Below are positions 1 through 6,498 of a DNA stretch of 16,832 nucleotides, in pieces. The stretch lies in the NCBI GenBank assembly GCA_031431235.1, contig JANPDA010000257.1:1-16832 (forward strand). The letters are read 5' to 3'. Position numbers and translations under genes: made by a program. Position 1 is the stretch's first letter; every line of letters begins with the position of its first letter. The DNA is from JANNSW01 sp031431235. Lineage in GTDB: Bacteria; Pseudomonadota; Alphaproteobacteria; Rhizobiales; Hyphomicrobiaceae. The notes below the pieces were generated by a model that was not told the origin of the DNA, did no database searches, and saw nothing but the letters and a program-made list of their open reading frames with translations.

Positions 1-99
1 CGCGACTACACCCACACGATCTACATCGAGGGTCAGCCCCAGACCATGCGCGGCACCGCTTGCCGCAACCAGGACGGCACCTGGACGAGCGTGACCTGA
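1..99 (+). CDS. C-terminal fragment, 17-kDa surface-antigen-like outer-membrane protein (partial)
   Basis: The reading frame is open from the left edge and stops with TGA at 97-99, leaving 32 residues. The end reads RDYTHTIYIEG, then a GTACRNQDGTW block. This resembles the C-terminal domain of alphaproteobacterial 17-kDa surface-antigen/glycine-zipper lipoproteins, which typically end in a CREY..TI.IDG....GTAC..PDGTW pattern. The signal peptide, lipobox and glycine zipper would lie outside the window, so the family call rests on this short tail only. A hairpin follows at 118-145, and the next gene has its own promoter, so this looks like the end of a separate transcription unit. Confidence 0.5.
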   Translation, partial: RDYTHTIYIEGQPQTMRGTACRNQDGTWTSVT

Positions 100-117
100 A
101 CGGGTCACGGATGCTCT

Positions 118-145
118 GGAGGGGCGGCAGGCAGGTCGCCCTTCT
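118..145 (+). terminator. Hairpin after the surface-antigen-like gene
   Basis: GGGCG at 122-126 pairs with CGCCC at 137-141. The stem extends outward through G-T, A-T and G-C pairs to 118/145, and a short T-containing stretch (TTCTCGATT) overlaps and follows the 3' arm. There is no true poly-T tail. It lies 19 nt after the stop codon, and its 3' arm shares GGCAGGTCGCCC with the better hairpin at 7435-7456, which supports a terminator role. Confidence 0.4.
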
Positions 146-163
146 CGATTCCTCGGGGCCGAA

Positions 164-192
164 TTGACTTCGATCGGGCGCGCTCCTATAAG
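164..192 (+). promoter_or_regulatory. Sigma-70-type promoter of the rpmH-rnpA-yidC-yihA cluster
   Basis: The -35 element TTGACT is at 164-169 and the -10 element TATAAG at 187-192, with a 17-bp spacer. This is close to the bacterial housekeeping consensus. A transcript would start near 199-200, leaving about 80 nt of leader before rpmH. The same -10 hexamer and spacer occur in the rpmI promoter in this window. Confidence 0.7.
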
Positions 193-279
193 CTCGGCCC
201 ATCCGAATTCCTCGACGCCAGCTTCGACCGGGCCTCCAGCCTGCCGCGACGGCGTTGCCCAGATCAGCAGGGACCCGCG

Positions 280-414
280 ATGAAGAGAACCTTTCAACCC
301 TCCAAGCTCGTGCGTAAACGCCGGCACGGCTTCCGCGCGCGCACTGCAACCGTTGGCGGGCGTCTGGTGCTCGCGCGGCGGCGCGCCAAGGGGCGCAAGC
401 GCCTCTCGGCCTAG
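280..414 (+). CDS. rpmH: 50S ribosomal protein L34
   Basis: This 44-residue, very basic protein has the full L34 pattern: MKRTFQPSKLVRKRRHGFRA at the N-terminus, then a GGR..LARRRAKGRKRLSA tail. Length and composition match the family exactly. L34 is a small structural protein of the large ribosomal subunit that binds 23S rRNA. The ATG at 280 is preceded by an AGGGA-like ribosome binding site at 269-273. The gene sits about 80 nt downstream of a strong promoter and 2 nt before rnpA, the classic rpmH-rnpA arrangement. Confidence 0.97.
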   Translation: MKRTFQPSKLVRKRRHGFRARTATVGGRLVLARRRAKGRKRLSA

Positions 415-416
415 AT

Positions 417-893
417 GTGGCAGGCGCCGAGCCAGCCCGAACGAGCCAGAGCGGGCTGCGGACCATCAAGCGTCGGGCGGATTTCCTCGCCGTTCGTGGT
501 GGGGCGCGCTGGGCGGGCCCCGCGTTCGTCATCGAGGCCAAGCTACGGCCAGTGCCCGACGGCGAGACCATCGGGCCAGCCCGCTTCGGATTGACCGTCA
601 CCAAGAAGCTGGGCAATGCGGTCAAGCGCAACCGGATCCGCCGCCGACTGAAGGATGCGATCCGGCGAGGCGCGATCGAGCTGGCGCAACCGGGCTTCGA
701 CTACGTCGTGATCGCCCGCGAGCAAGCCCTCGTCAGGGCGTTCAACCAGATCGAGAACGACTTGCGTGTGGCGCTCGGGAAGGTCCATAAGGAGCCGCCC
801 GGCGCTAACGGGCCGCGCCGGTCGCACGGACCGCGTGGAGACAAGAGCAACCGCCCGGGCCGCGAGCCTGGCACCGATGGCGGCCGCATCTGA
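417..893 (+). CDS. rnpA: Ribonuclease P protein component
   Basis: This is the protein subunit of RNase P. It assists the catalytic RNA in removing the 5' leader of precursor tRNAs. The RNR signature is intact (AVKRNRIRRRLK at residues 68-79), preceded by GLTVTKKLGNA. The core spans about residues 14-125. The last 35 or so residues are a Gly/Pro/Arg-rich tail that most RnpA proteins (about 110-130 aa) lack, so the 158-aa product is longer than usual. I chose the GTG at 417, 2 nt after the rpmH stop, because no other in-frame start precedes the conserved core. Translation is probably coupled to rpmH. An out-of-frame ATG at 415 overlaps the start. Confidence 0.93.
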   Translation: MAGAEPARTSQSGLRTIKRRADFLAVRGGARWAGPAFVIEAKLRPVPDGETIGPARFGLTVTKKLGNAVKRNRIRRRLKDAIRRGAIELAQPGFDYVVIAREQALVRAFNQIENDLRVALGKVHKEPPGANGPRRSHGPRGDKSNRPGREPGTDGGRI

Positions 894-914
894 CAGAAAC
901 CTCCGGACATTGGC

Positions 915-2726
915 ATGGACGAGAACAACAACCGCAACTTCTTTCTCGCGATCGCGCTCTCCATCCTGGTGCTGGTGGCTTGGCAATTCCTCTATGCGGG
1001 GCCGCGCGTGGCCGAGGAGCAGGCGCGTCGCGAGCGATTCGCCCAGCAGACCGATCAACAAGCGGGCACGCCGGGTGCGACCTCGACGCCACAGCCAGGT
1101 GTGAGTGGGCCGGCCGCGACGATCACCGCGGTGAAGCCCCGCGAGGAGGTGCTGAAGGAAGCTCCGCGCATCCCGATCGAGACACCCTCGCTCACGGGCT
1201 CGCTTTCGCTGAAGGGCGGGCGGATCGATGATCTGGTGCTGCACGGCTACAAGGAGACGACCGCGCGCAACAGTCCCGAGGTCGTCCTGTTTGCGCCGTC
1301 GGGCACCAGCGGAGCCTACTACGCCGAATATGGCTGGTCGGGCGGCAATGGCGCGAGGCTACCTGATGCGAGCACGCTCTGGCAGGTCGCGGCTGGTGCG
1401 AAGCTGACGCCCGTGAGCCCGGTCACGCTCACCTTCGACAATGGCGCCGGGCTCGTCTTTACGCGCACCATCGCCGTCGACAAGGACTATATGTTCACCG
1501 TCGAGGATGCGGTCGGGAACAAGGGCTCCACAGCGATCAGCCTCAACCCATATGCGCTGATCTCGCGCCATGGCGAGCCGAAAGTCGAAGGCCTCTTCAT
1601 CCTGCACGAGGGACCGATCGGGGTGCTGGGCGAAGCGGGCCTCGAGGAATGGACCTACAGCAATCTCCACGACGACGGCGACCAGCAGTTCAAGGGCAAG
1701 ACCGGTTGGCTCGGCATCACCGACAAATACTGGGCCGCCGTGCTCGTTCCCCCGCAGGACAGCGACTATACCGCCAGCTTCAAGCGCTTCGCCGAGCCCA
1801 GCGTCTCCTATCAGACCGACTACATCCAGCCGAGCGTTGCCATCGCGCCGGGTGCGACCGCGCGGGTCAAGAGCCACCTGTTCGCCGGCGCCAAGCGCGT
1901 CGGCCTGATCGATAACTACCAGAATGCGCTCGGGATCGAGAAGTTCGAGCTGTTGATCGACTGGGGCTGGTTCTATTTCATCACCCGGCCGCTGTTCTAC
2001 CTGATCGACTTCATCCACAAGTACGTTGGCAACTTCGGAGTGACGATCCTGATCGTCACCGTTTTCGTCAAGGCGGCGATGTTCCCGATCGCCAATCGCT
2101 CCTTTGCCTCGATGAGCAAGATGAAGAAGCTGCAGCCCGAAGTGCAGAAGCTCCAGGAGCGCTTCAAGGATGACAAGGTTCGCCAGCAGCAGGAGATGAT
2201 GGCGCTCTACAAGAAGGAGAAAGTCAACCCGCTGTCGGGCTGTCTGCCGGTGTTCATCCAGATTCCGGTCTTCTTCGCGCTGTACAAAGTCCTCTATCTC
2301 ACGCTGGAAATGCGGCATGCGCCATTCTTTGGCTGGATCCATGATCTGTCCGCGCCCGATCCGACCTCGCTGTTCAATCTGTTCGGTCTCATTCCCTGGC
2401 AGCCACCGCATCTTCTCATGCTCGGCATCTGGCCGCTCATCATGGGCGTCACCATGTGGCTGCAAATGAAGCTCAATCCGCCGCCCCCCGATCCAGTGCA
2501 GGCACGCATGTTCGCCTGGATGCCATTGATCTTCACCTTCATGCTGGGCTCGTTCCCCGTCGGGCTCGTGATCTATTGGGCCTGGAGCAATTCCCTCACG
2601 ATCGCTCAGCAGTGGTGGATCATGTCGCGCCACGGTGTCGAGGTGAAGCTGTTGGACAATCTGCGCGAGGACTTCGGCTGGATACTGCGGCTGCTGGGGG
2701 GCGGGGCAGCCTCGAAGAAGTCCTGA
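915..2726 (+). CDS. yidC: Membrane protein insertase YidC
   Basis: YidC inserts and folds inner-membrane proteins, alone or with SecYEG. The 603 residues have the Gram-negative layout: an N-terminal transmembrane helix (about 8-27), a Pro/Ala-rich linker, a large periplasmic domain (about 75-340), then the conserved membrane core from about 350. The core shows FGVTILIVTVFVKAAMFPI (374-392), a cytoplasmic hairpin with KMKKLQPEVQKLQERF, and NPLSGCLPVFIQIPVFFALY (438-457). K386 occupies the position of the functional hydrophilic-groove arginine of E. coli (R366), a conservative change. Further helices lie near 500-517 and 535-565. The start at 915 is 21 nt after the rnpA stop. The stop overlaps the yihA start by one base (TGATG). 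Confidence 0.97.
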   Translation: MDENNNRNFFLAIALSILVLVAWQFLYAGPRVAEEQARRERFAQQTDQQAGTPGATSTPQPGVSGPAATITAVKPREEVLKEAPRIPIETPSLTGSLSLKGGRIDDLVLHGYKETTARNSPEVVLFAPSGTSGAYYAEYGWSGGNGARLPDASTLWQVAAGAKLTPVSPVTLTFDNGAGLVFTRTIAVDKDYMFTVEDAVGNKGSTAISLNPYALISRHGEPKVEGLFILHEGPIGVLGEAGLEEWTYSNLHDDGDQQFKGKTGWLGITDKYWAAVLVPPQDSDYTASFKRFAEPSVSYQTDYIQPSVAIAPGATARVKSHLFAGAKRVGLIDNYQNALGIEKFELLIDWGWFYFITRPLFYLIDFIHKYVGNFGVTILIVTVFVKAAMFPIANRSFASMSKMKKLQPEVQKLQERFKDDKVRQQQEMMALYKKEKVNPLSGCLPVFIQIPVFFALYKVLYLTLEMRHAPFFGWIHDLSAPDPTSLFNLFGLIPWQPPHLLMLGIWPLIMGVTMWLQMKLNPPPPDPVQARMFAWMPLIFTFMLGSFPVGLVIYWAWSNSLTIAQQWWIMSRHGVEVKLLDNLREDFGWILRLLGGGAASKKS

Positions 2727-3376
2727 TGGCGGGCGAGGAGCAGCCTGAAACCGTCATGCTGCACGAGCGCGGCGAAGCCTTCGCGCGCCTGCCGTGGCGG
2801 TTCCTGAAGGGCGTGGTCGCGATCGACCAGCTGCCCGAGGGCGCGACGCCGGAGCTCGCCTTTGCCGGGCGCTCCAATGTCGGCAAGTCGAGCCTGATCA
2901 ATGCGGCGCTGGGCGCTCGCGGCCTCGCGCGAACGTCCAACACACCCGGCCGCACGCAAGAGCTCAACTACTTCGTCGCCCAGGGTTGCCAGCTCAATAT
3001 CGTCGATATGCCCGGCTATGGCTTTGCCAGTGCGCCGAAGCGGTTGGTCGATCAATGGACCAAGCTGATCTTCGACTATCTGCGCGGCCGCCGGTCGCTG
3101 CGCCGGGTGATGGTGCTGATCGACAGCCGTCACGGCATCAAGGAGAATGACGAGGAGACGCTCGTGCTCCTCGACGAGGCGGCCGTCTCCTACCAGCTGG
3201 TGCTGACCAAGATCGACAAGCTGAAGCCGTCCGACGTTGCGCCGGCCCTGGCCGCGGCTACAGCCCGGATCGCGCGCCGCCCCGCCGCCTTCCCGGTGGT
3301 GCTCGCAACCTCATCCGAGAAGGGGACCGGCATCGCCGAATTGCGCGAGACGATCGCTGGGCTCGCGGACGCCTGA
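2726..3376 (+). CDS. yihA: Ribosome biogenesis GTP-binding protein YihA/YsxC (EngB)
   Basis: This small TRAFAC-class GTPase is needed for late assembly of the large ribosomal subunit. All G motifs are visible in the 216-aa product: G1 GRSNVGKS (48-55), the G2 region NTPGRTQ (72-78), G3 DMPG (94-97), G4 TKID (161-164) and a G5-like TSSEKG (195-200). Length is normal for the family. The frame is open back to 2456, but the ATG at 2726, which overlaps the yidC stop as TGATG, gives the expected N-terminus and implies translational coupling. A yidC-yihA linkage is common in alphaproteobacteria. The often-linked argB does not follow here; a tRNA does. Confidence 0.95.
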   Translation: MAGEEQPETVMLHERGEAFARLPWRFLKGVVAIDQLPEGATPELAFAGRSNVGKSSLINAALGARGLARTSNTPGRTQELNYFVAQGCQLNIVDMPGYGFASAPKRLVDQWTKLIFDYLRGRRSLRRVMVLIDSRHGIKENDEETLVLLDEAAVSYQLVLTKIDKLKPSDVAPALAAATARIARRPAAFPVVLATSSEKGTGIAELRETIAGLADA

Positions 3377-3443
3377 CGTTTCTCACGATGGAACCGGCTT
3401 GCACCCCGGGGCGAGGCGTGGCATGACGGGCGCGCCCGAGTTT

Positions 3444-3461
3444 GCCCCGCTTCGAGGGGGC
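3444..3461 (+). terminator. Small GC hairpin between yihA and tRNA-Thr
   Basis: GCCCC at 3444-3448 pairs with GGGGC at 3457-3461 around an 8-nt loop. It sits 68 nt after the yihA stop and ends 4 nt before the mature tRNA. There is no T tract. It could be a weak terminator or part of the tRNA 5' leader recognised during processing. Confidence 0.25.
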
Positions 3462-3465
3462 TGAT

Positions 3466-3540
3466 GCTGCCGTAGCTCAGGGGTAGAGCACATCCTTGGT
3501 AAGGCTGGGGTCGGAGGTTCAATTCCTCTCGGCAGCACCA
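3466..3540 (+). tRNA. tRNA-Thr (anticodon GGT)
   Basis: The 75-nt gene folds as a full cloverleaf with encoded CCA. The acceptor GCTGCCG/CGGCAGC is perfect. The D-arm is GCTC-AGGGGTA-GAGC, the anticodon loop TTGGTAA lies at 3496-3502 with anticodon GGT at 3498-3500, the variable loop is GGGTC, and the T-arm is GGAGG-TTCAATT-CCTCT. The anticodon reads threonine codons ACC and ACU. The anticodon stem CATCC/GGCTG has a T-C mismatch at positions 29-41 (bases 3493 and 3505), which is unusual in an otherwise canonical tRNA. rlmJ starts 19 nt downstream. Confidence 0.93.
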
Positions 3541-3559
3541 TTTCTCTGATCGCCGCGCG

Positions 3560-4402
3560 ATGAACTACCGCCACGCCTATCACGCCGGCAATTTCGGTGA
3601 CGTGCTGAAGCACGCGGTGCTCACGCTCGCGATCGTGCATCTGAAGGGGAAGGACACGCCGTTCCGGGTGATCGACAGTCATGCCGGCACGGGATTGACG
3701 GACCTCGCCGGCATCGAGGCGGGGAAGACTGGGGAATGGCGGGGCGGGATCGGGCGGATCATCGGGGGCGATGCGCCGCCGCTTCCCGCTGAGATCGAAG
3801 GTCTTCTCGCGCCCTATCTCGATTGTGTCCGGGCCGCCAATCCGGACGGGGCTTTGCAGCGCTATCCCGGCTCGGCGGGGCTTGCGCTTCGGCTCTTGCG
3901 GCATGCCGACCGGCTGATGCTGGTCGAGAAGCATCCCGAGGACTGCGCGGCGCTGCGCGCGCTCGTCGGGCGCGACAAGCGGGCAAAAGTCTTCTGCGAA
4001 GACGGGTTGGTTGCGCTGAGGAGCCTCATTCCGCCGCCCGAGCGGCGCGGGCTCGTCCTGATCGATCCGCCCTATGAGGAGAAGGACGAATTCGATCGGA
4101 TCGCGGCCGAGCTCGAGGGTGCGGCTCGCCGCTTCGGCACGGGTACGTATCTCGTCTGGTATCCGGTCAAGGATCTGGCGCAGCCGAATGCCTTCTTTCG
4201 CCGGATCGAGGGGCTTGGTCTCGCGAAATCGCTGCGGATCGAGCTGCATATCCGCGCGCCGGTCGATCCGGGAGTGCTCAACGGCTGCGGGCTACTGGCG
4301 ATCAATCCGCCATGGACCTTGCGGGCGCAACTCGAGGTGCTGCTGCCGTTCCTGGCTGAGCGGCTCGGGCACGGGAAGGGGTCGGGTTGTAGTCTGGGCT
4401 GA
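3560..4402 (+). CDS. rlmJ: 23S rRNA (adenine(2030)-N(6))-methyltransferase RlmJ
   Basis: RlmJ methylates A2030 of 23S rRNA using S-adenosylmethionine, acting on naked or precursor rRNA. The N-terminus MNYRHAYHAGNFGDVLKH is the family signature and includes the conserved lysine (K17). The SAM-binding region follows (VIDSHAGTG, 37-45). The catalytic motif IV is DPPYE (169-173), and an NGCGLLAINPPW block lies at 241-252. Length (280 aa) is normal. I see no Shine-Dalgarno sequence in the 19 nt between tRNA-Thr and the ATG, so it may be read from a processed tRNA transcript. It is convergent with pheS across a GC-rich hairpin. Confidence 0.94.
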   Translation: MNYRHAYHAGNFGDVLKHAVLTLAIVHLKGKDTPFRVIDSHAGTGLTDLAGIEAGKTGEWRGGIGRIIGGDAPPLPAEIEGLLAPYLDCVRAANPDGALQRYPGSAGLALRLLRHADRLMLVEKHPEDCAALRALVGRDKRAKVFCEDGLVALRSLIPPPERRGLVLIDPPYEEKDEFDRIAAELEGAARRFGTGTYLVWYPVKDLAQPNAFFRRIEGLGLAKSLRIELHIRAPVDPGVLNGCGLLAINPPWTLRAQLEVLLPFLAERLGHGKGSGCSLG

Positions 4403-4423
4403 GCCCTTCGCGATGCCCAGCTT

Positions 4424-4468
4424 GCCGGGCGCTGGGCTTCGGCCGGCTTCGCCAGCCTCAGCGCCGGC
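4424..4468. terminator. Bidirectional hairpin between convergent rlmJ and pheS
   Basis: GCCGGGCGCTG at 4424-4434 pairs with CAGCGCCGGC at 4459-4468 (one bulged G). The stem continues inward with GGCT at 4435-4438 against AGCC at 4454-4457. It fills most of the 71-bp gap between two convergent stop codons. There is no T run on either strand, but the position and strength suggest a shared terminator. Confidence 0.5.
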
Positions 4469-4473
4469 CTACG

Positions 4474-5538
4474 TTACTGGCTCAGCCCGCCAGCCAGCGT
4501 CGGCACGTCGAGGGGGGCGAAGCCGTAGTGCCTCAGCCAGCGCAGGTCGGCCGAGAACATCGCGCGCAGATCGGGGATGCCATACTTCAGCATGGCGATG
4601 CGATCGAGGCCCATGCCGAAGGCCCAGCCCTGGTACTTCTCGGGGTCCAGCCCGCAATTCGCGAGCACGTTGGGATGCACCATGCCGCAGCCCAGGATCT
4701 CCAGCCATTTGCCGGGCTTGCCGATCGCCTCCGCCCCGATGTCGACCTCCATCGAGGGCTCGGTGAAGGGGAAGTGGGAGGCGCGGAAACGCATCTTCAC
4801 CTCATCCACCTCGAAGAACGCCTTGGCGAACTCCGTGAGGCACCATTTCAAGTGGCCCATATGGGTCGTCTCGTCGATGACGAGACCCTCGATCTGGTGG
4901 AACATCGGCGTATGCGTCTGGTCGCTGTCCATGCGGTAGACGCGACCCGGCGCGATGATCCGGATCGGCGGTTTCTCGCGCAGCATCGTCCGGATCTGCA
5001 CCGGGCTCGTATGCGTGCGCAGCACCATCCGCGAGCCGTCGGGCTTCTCCTTGAGGTAGAAGGTGTCGTGCTCCTGGCGAGCGGGGTGCTCGGGGGGGAT
5101 GTTGAGCTTGGTGAAGTTCAAGTCGTCGGTCTCGAGGTCGGGGCCTTCCGCGATCGAGAAGCCCATGTCGCCGAAAATCTCGCAGACCTCGTCCCACACT
5201 TGCGAGACCGGATGAATGCGACCTTCGGCGAGCGGACCGGGACGCACCGGCAGCGTCACGTCGGCCGTCTCGGCGGCAAGCCGGGATTCCAGCGCCGCGT
5301 CGCCGAGTGAAGCCTTGCGGGACTCCAGCGCTGCCGTCACCCGGTCGCGCAAGCCATTGACCGATTGGCCAAAACTCTTCCTCTCCTCGGGCGCCAGCTT
5401 GCCGAGCTGCTGCATCAGCTCAGCGACGCGCCCCTTCTTGCCGAGCGCCGCGACGCGCACGTCGTCGAGCGCCTTCAGATCGGCCGCGGCGGCGATCTCG
5501 GCGAGGAGGGAGGATTGGAGGGTCGGTAGGTCGGTCAT
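4474..5538 (-). CDS. pheS: Phenylalanine--tRNA ligase alpha subunit
   Basis: This is the catalytic subunit of the alpha2-beta2 class II phenylalanyl-tRNA synthetase, which charges tRNA-Phe. The 354-aa product has the N-terminal coiled-coil region (about 1-95) that contacts tRNA. The catalytic core contains HPARQEHDTFYL (151-162), TSPVQIR (178-184 region), motif 2 GRVYRMDSDQTHTPMFHQ (198-215) and motif 3 GMGLDRIAMLKYGIPDLR (308-325). Length is typical. The start ATG at 5538 has only a weak upstream binding site. A 194-bp gap holding a palindromic repeat separates it from rplT. The beta-subunit gene pheT, normally directly downstream, is not here: the next gene is convergent rlmJ. PheT must be encoded elsewhere for the enzyme to work. 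Confidence 0.97.
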   Translation of the reverse strand: MTDLPTLQSSLLAEIAAAADLKALDDVRVAALGKKGRVAELMQQLGKLAPEERKSFGQSVNGLRDRVTAALESRKASLGDAALESRLAAETADVTLPVRPGPLAEGRIHPVSQVWDEVCEIFGDMGFSIAEGPDLETDDLNFTKLNIPPEHPARQEHDTFYLKEKPDGSRMVLRTHTSPVQIRTMLREKPPIRIIAPGRVYRMDSDQTHTPMFHQIEGLVIDETTHMGHLKWCLTEFAKAFFEVDEVKMRFRASHFPFTEPSMEVDIGAEAIGKPGKWLEILGCGMVHPNVLANCGLDPEKYQGWAFGMGLDRIAMLKYGIPDLRAMFSADLRWLRHYGFAPLDVPTLAGGLSQ

Positions 5539-5560
5539 GGCAAGCTATCGCGATCCATGT

Positions 5561-5706
5561 ACCCGTCATCCCGGCCAGGTGCCGGCCTCGGCTGGGATGC
5601 GGGTTGCTGCCTCGGTTCCGGCACGCGAGCCGGGATCTCTGTCACGCGACTGATGCCATCGGCCAGGATCCCGGATCACTGCTTCGCGGTGTCCGGGATG
5701 ACGGGT
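5561..5706. repeat. Mosaic intergenic palindromic repeat (ATCCCGG-core, REP/BIME-like)
   Basis: The element is bounded by a perfect 14-bp inverted repeat: ACCCGTCATCCCGG at 5561-5574 and CCGGGATGACGGGT at 5693-5706. Inside, the same core recurs in alternating orientation: ATCCCGGCC (5568-5576) against GGCTGGGAT (5590-5598), CCGGGATC (5630-5637) against GATCCCGG (5667-5674), and ATCCCGGA (5668-5675) against TCCGGGAT (5692-5699). Several alternative hairpins can form. Dispersed palindromes of this kind are common in alphaproteobacterial intergenic regions. It occupies most of the rplT-pheS gap, and a partial second copy lies at 12241-12271. Confidence 0.75.
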
Positions 5707-5732
5707 CCACAGGAGCAGATGAAGAGCCGCCC

Positions 5733-6098
5733 TCAGGCCGCCTGGGCAACCGCGCCCTTGGCCTGCTCGATGATCGTCTTGAAGGCATCGGGCTCCTTCA
5801 TGGCGATGTCGGCGAGCATCTTGCGGTCGATGGTGATGCCGGCTTTCGTCAGGCCATGGATGAAGACGCCATAGGTCATGCCCGCCTCGCGGACGGCGGC
5901 GTTGATGCGCTGGATCCAGAGCGAGCGGAAATTCCGCTTCTTCTGCTTGCGCCCGATATAGGCGTATTGGCCGGCCTTCTCGACCGACTGGCGGGCGGTC
6001 TTGATCGCATTCTTGCGGCGGCCGAAATGGCCCTTCGCGGCTTTCAGGACCTTCTTGTGCTTGGCGTGTGCGGTAACGCCGCGCTTGACGCGTGCCAT
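5733..6098 (-). CDS. rplT: 50S ribosomal protein L20
   Basis: L20 binds 23S rRNA early and is essential for large-subunit assembly. In several bacteria it also represses its own operon by binding leader mRNA. The 121-aa product is canonical from MARVKRGVTAHAKHKKVLK through RNFRSLWIQRINAAVR to the C-terminal helix, with normal length and strong basicity. The ATG at 6098 has a GGAG site 7 nt upstream. It lies 24 nt downstream of rpmI in the same transcript. Confidence 0.97.
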   Translation of the reverse strand: MARVKRGVTAHAKHKKVLKAAKGHFGRRKNAIKTARQSVEKAGQYAYIGRKQKKRNFRSLWIQRINAAVREAGMTYGVFIHGLTKAGITIDRKMLADIAMKEPDAFKTIIEQAKGAVAQAA

Positions 6099-6122
6099 GG
6101 GAGTGCTCCGTCGTGATCGTGG

Positions 6123-6374
6123 CTATTGGGCTGCGGTCGGGGCGAGGGCGACAACTCTCCGCCGCTTCCTCGCCTTGCGGGCGTAAGGCATGAACTGCTT
6201 GATGCGCTTGGTATCCTCATCGGACAGCACCATGGTGCCGCGCGCATTGCGGATGAACTTCGCCGTCCGCTTGATCATGCCGTGCCGCTTGCCGCGGGCC
6301 TGCACCTTGACCTTGCCGGTCCCGGTCACTTTGAAGCGCTTCTTCACGCCGCTCTTGGTTTTGAGCTTGGGCAT
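6123..6374 (-). CDS. rpmI: 50S ribosomal protein L35, with extended C-terminus
   Basis: L35 is a small basic protein of the large ribosomal subunit. The N-terminus MPKLKTKSGVKKRFKVTGTG and the following HGMIKRTAKFIRNARGTMVL are diagnostic. I chose the ATG at 6372-6374 because it gives this standard N-terminus and has an AAGGAG ribosome binding site just upstream; the frame stays open to an earlier ATG at 6443 but that segment is unlike L35. The protein is 83 aa, about 17 residues longer than the usual 65 or so. The extra part is a basic tail (KARKRRRVVALAPTAAQ). It heads the rpmI-rplT pair. infC, which usually precedes it, is missing. Confidence 0.94.
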   Translation of the reverse strand: MPKLKTKSGVKKRFKVTGTGKVKVQARGKRHGMIKRTAKFIRNARGTMVLSDEDTKRIKQFMPYARKARKRRRVVALAPTAAQ

Positions 6375-6428
6375 TTTGCTCTCCTTGGATTGGGTGCGAT
6401 CGGCCATAGCCCATCGCCAAAGCGTTCT

Positions 6429-6460
6429 GAGCCGCCACGGCATGCCCCGCCGGGCGGCTC
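6429..6460 (-). promoter_or_regulatory. Leader hairpin of the rpmI-rplT transcript
   Basis: GAGCCGCC at 6429-6436 and GGCGGCTC at 6453-6460 form a perfect 8-bp stem, with further CGGC/GCCG pairing inside. On the minus strand it falls within the first few nucleotides after the predicted transcription start (near 6463). It is not followed by a U tract. It could stabilise the mRNA 5' end or form part of an L20-binding autoregulatory leader; the sequence does not decide between these. Confidence 0.4.
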
Positions 6461-6469
6461 GGATGGCGG

Positions 6470-6498
6470 CTTATACCGGCAGGCGCCAGCAGACGCAA
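6470..6498 (-). promoter_or_regulatory. Sigma-70-type promoter of rpmI-rplT
   Basis: Reading the minus strand, the -35 element TTGCGT (6498-6493) and the -10 element TATAAG (6475-6470) are separated by exactly 17 bp. A start near 6463 would give a leader of about 90 nt before the rpmI ATG. The -10 hexamer is identical to that of the rpmH promoter. Confidence 0.6.

Noticed and set aside
100..420. Possible chromosomal origin near rpmH-rnpA
   Set aside because: rpmH lies next to dnaA and oriC in many bacteria, but I see no DnaA-box-like TTATNCACA sequences, no AT-rich unwinding stretch and no dnaA, parA or gidA gene.
1359..2633. 424-codon minus-strand frame opposite yidC
   Set aside because: It lies wholly within yidC, has low-complexity charged composition and no recognisable domain.
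2456..2725. Upstream extension of the yihA frame into yidC
   Set aside because: The extra 90 codons overlap yidC and are unlike YihA; the TGATG junction at 2724-2728 gives the normal start.
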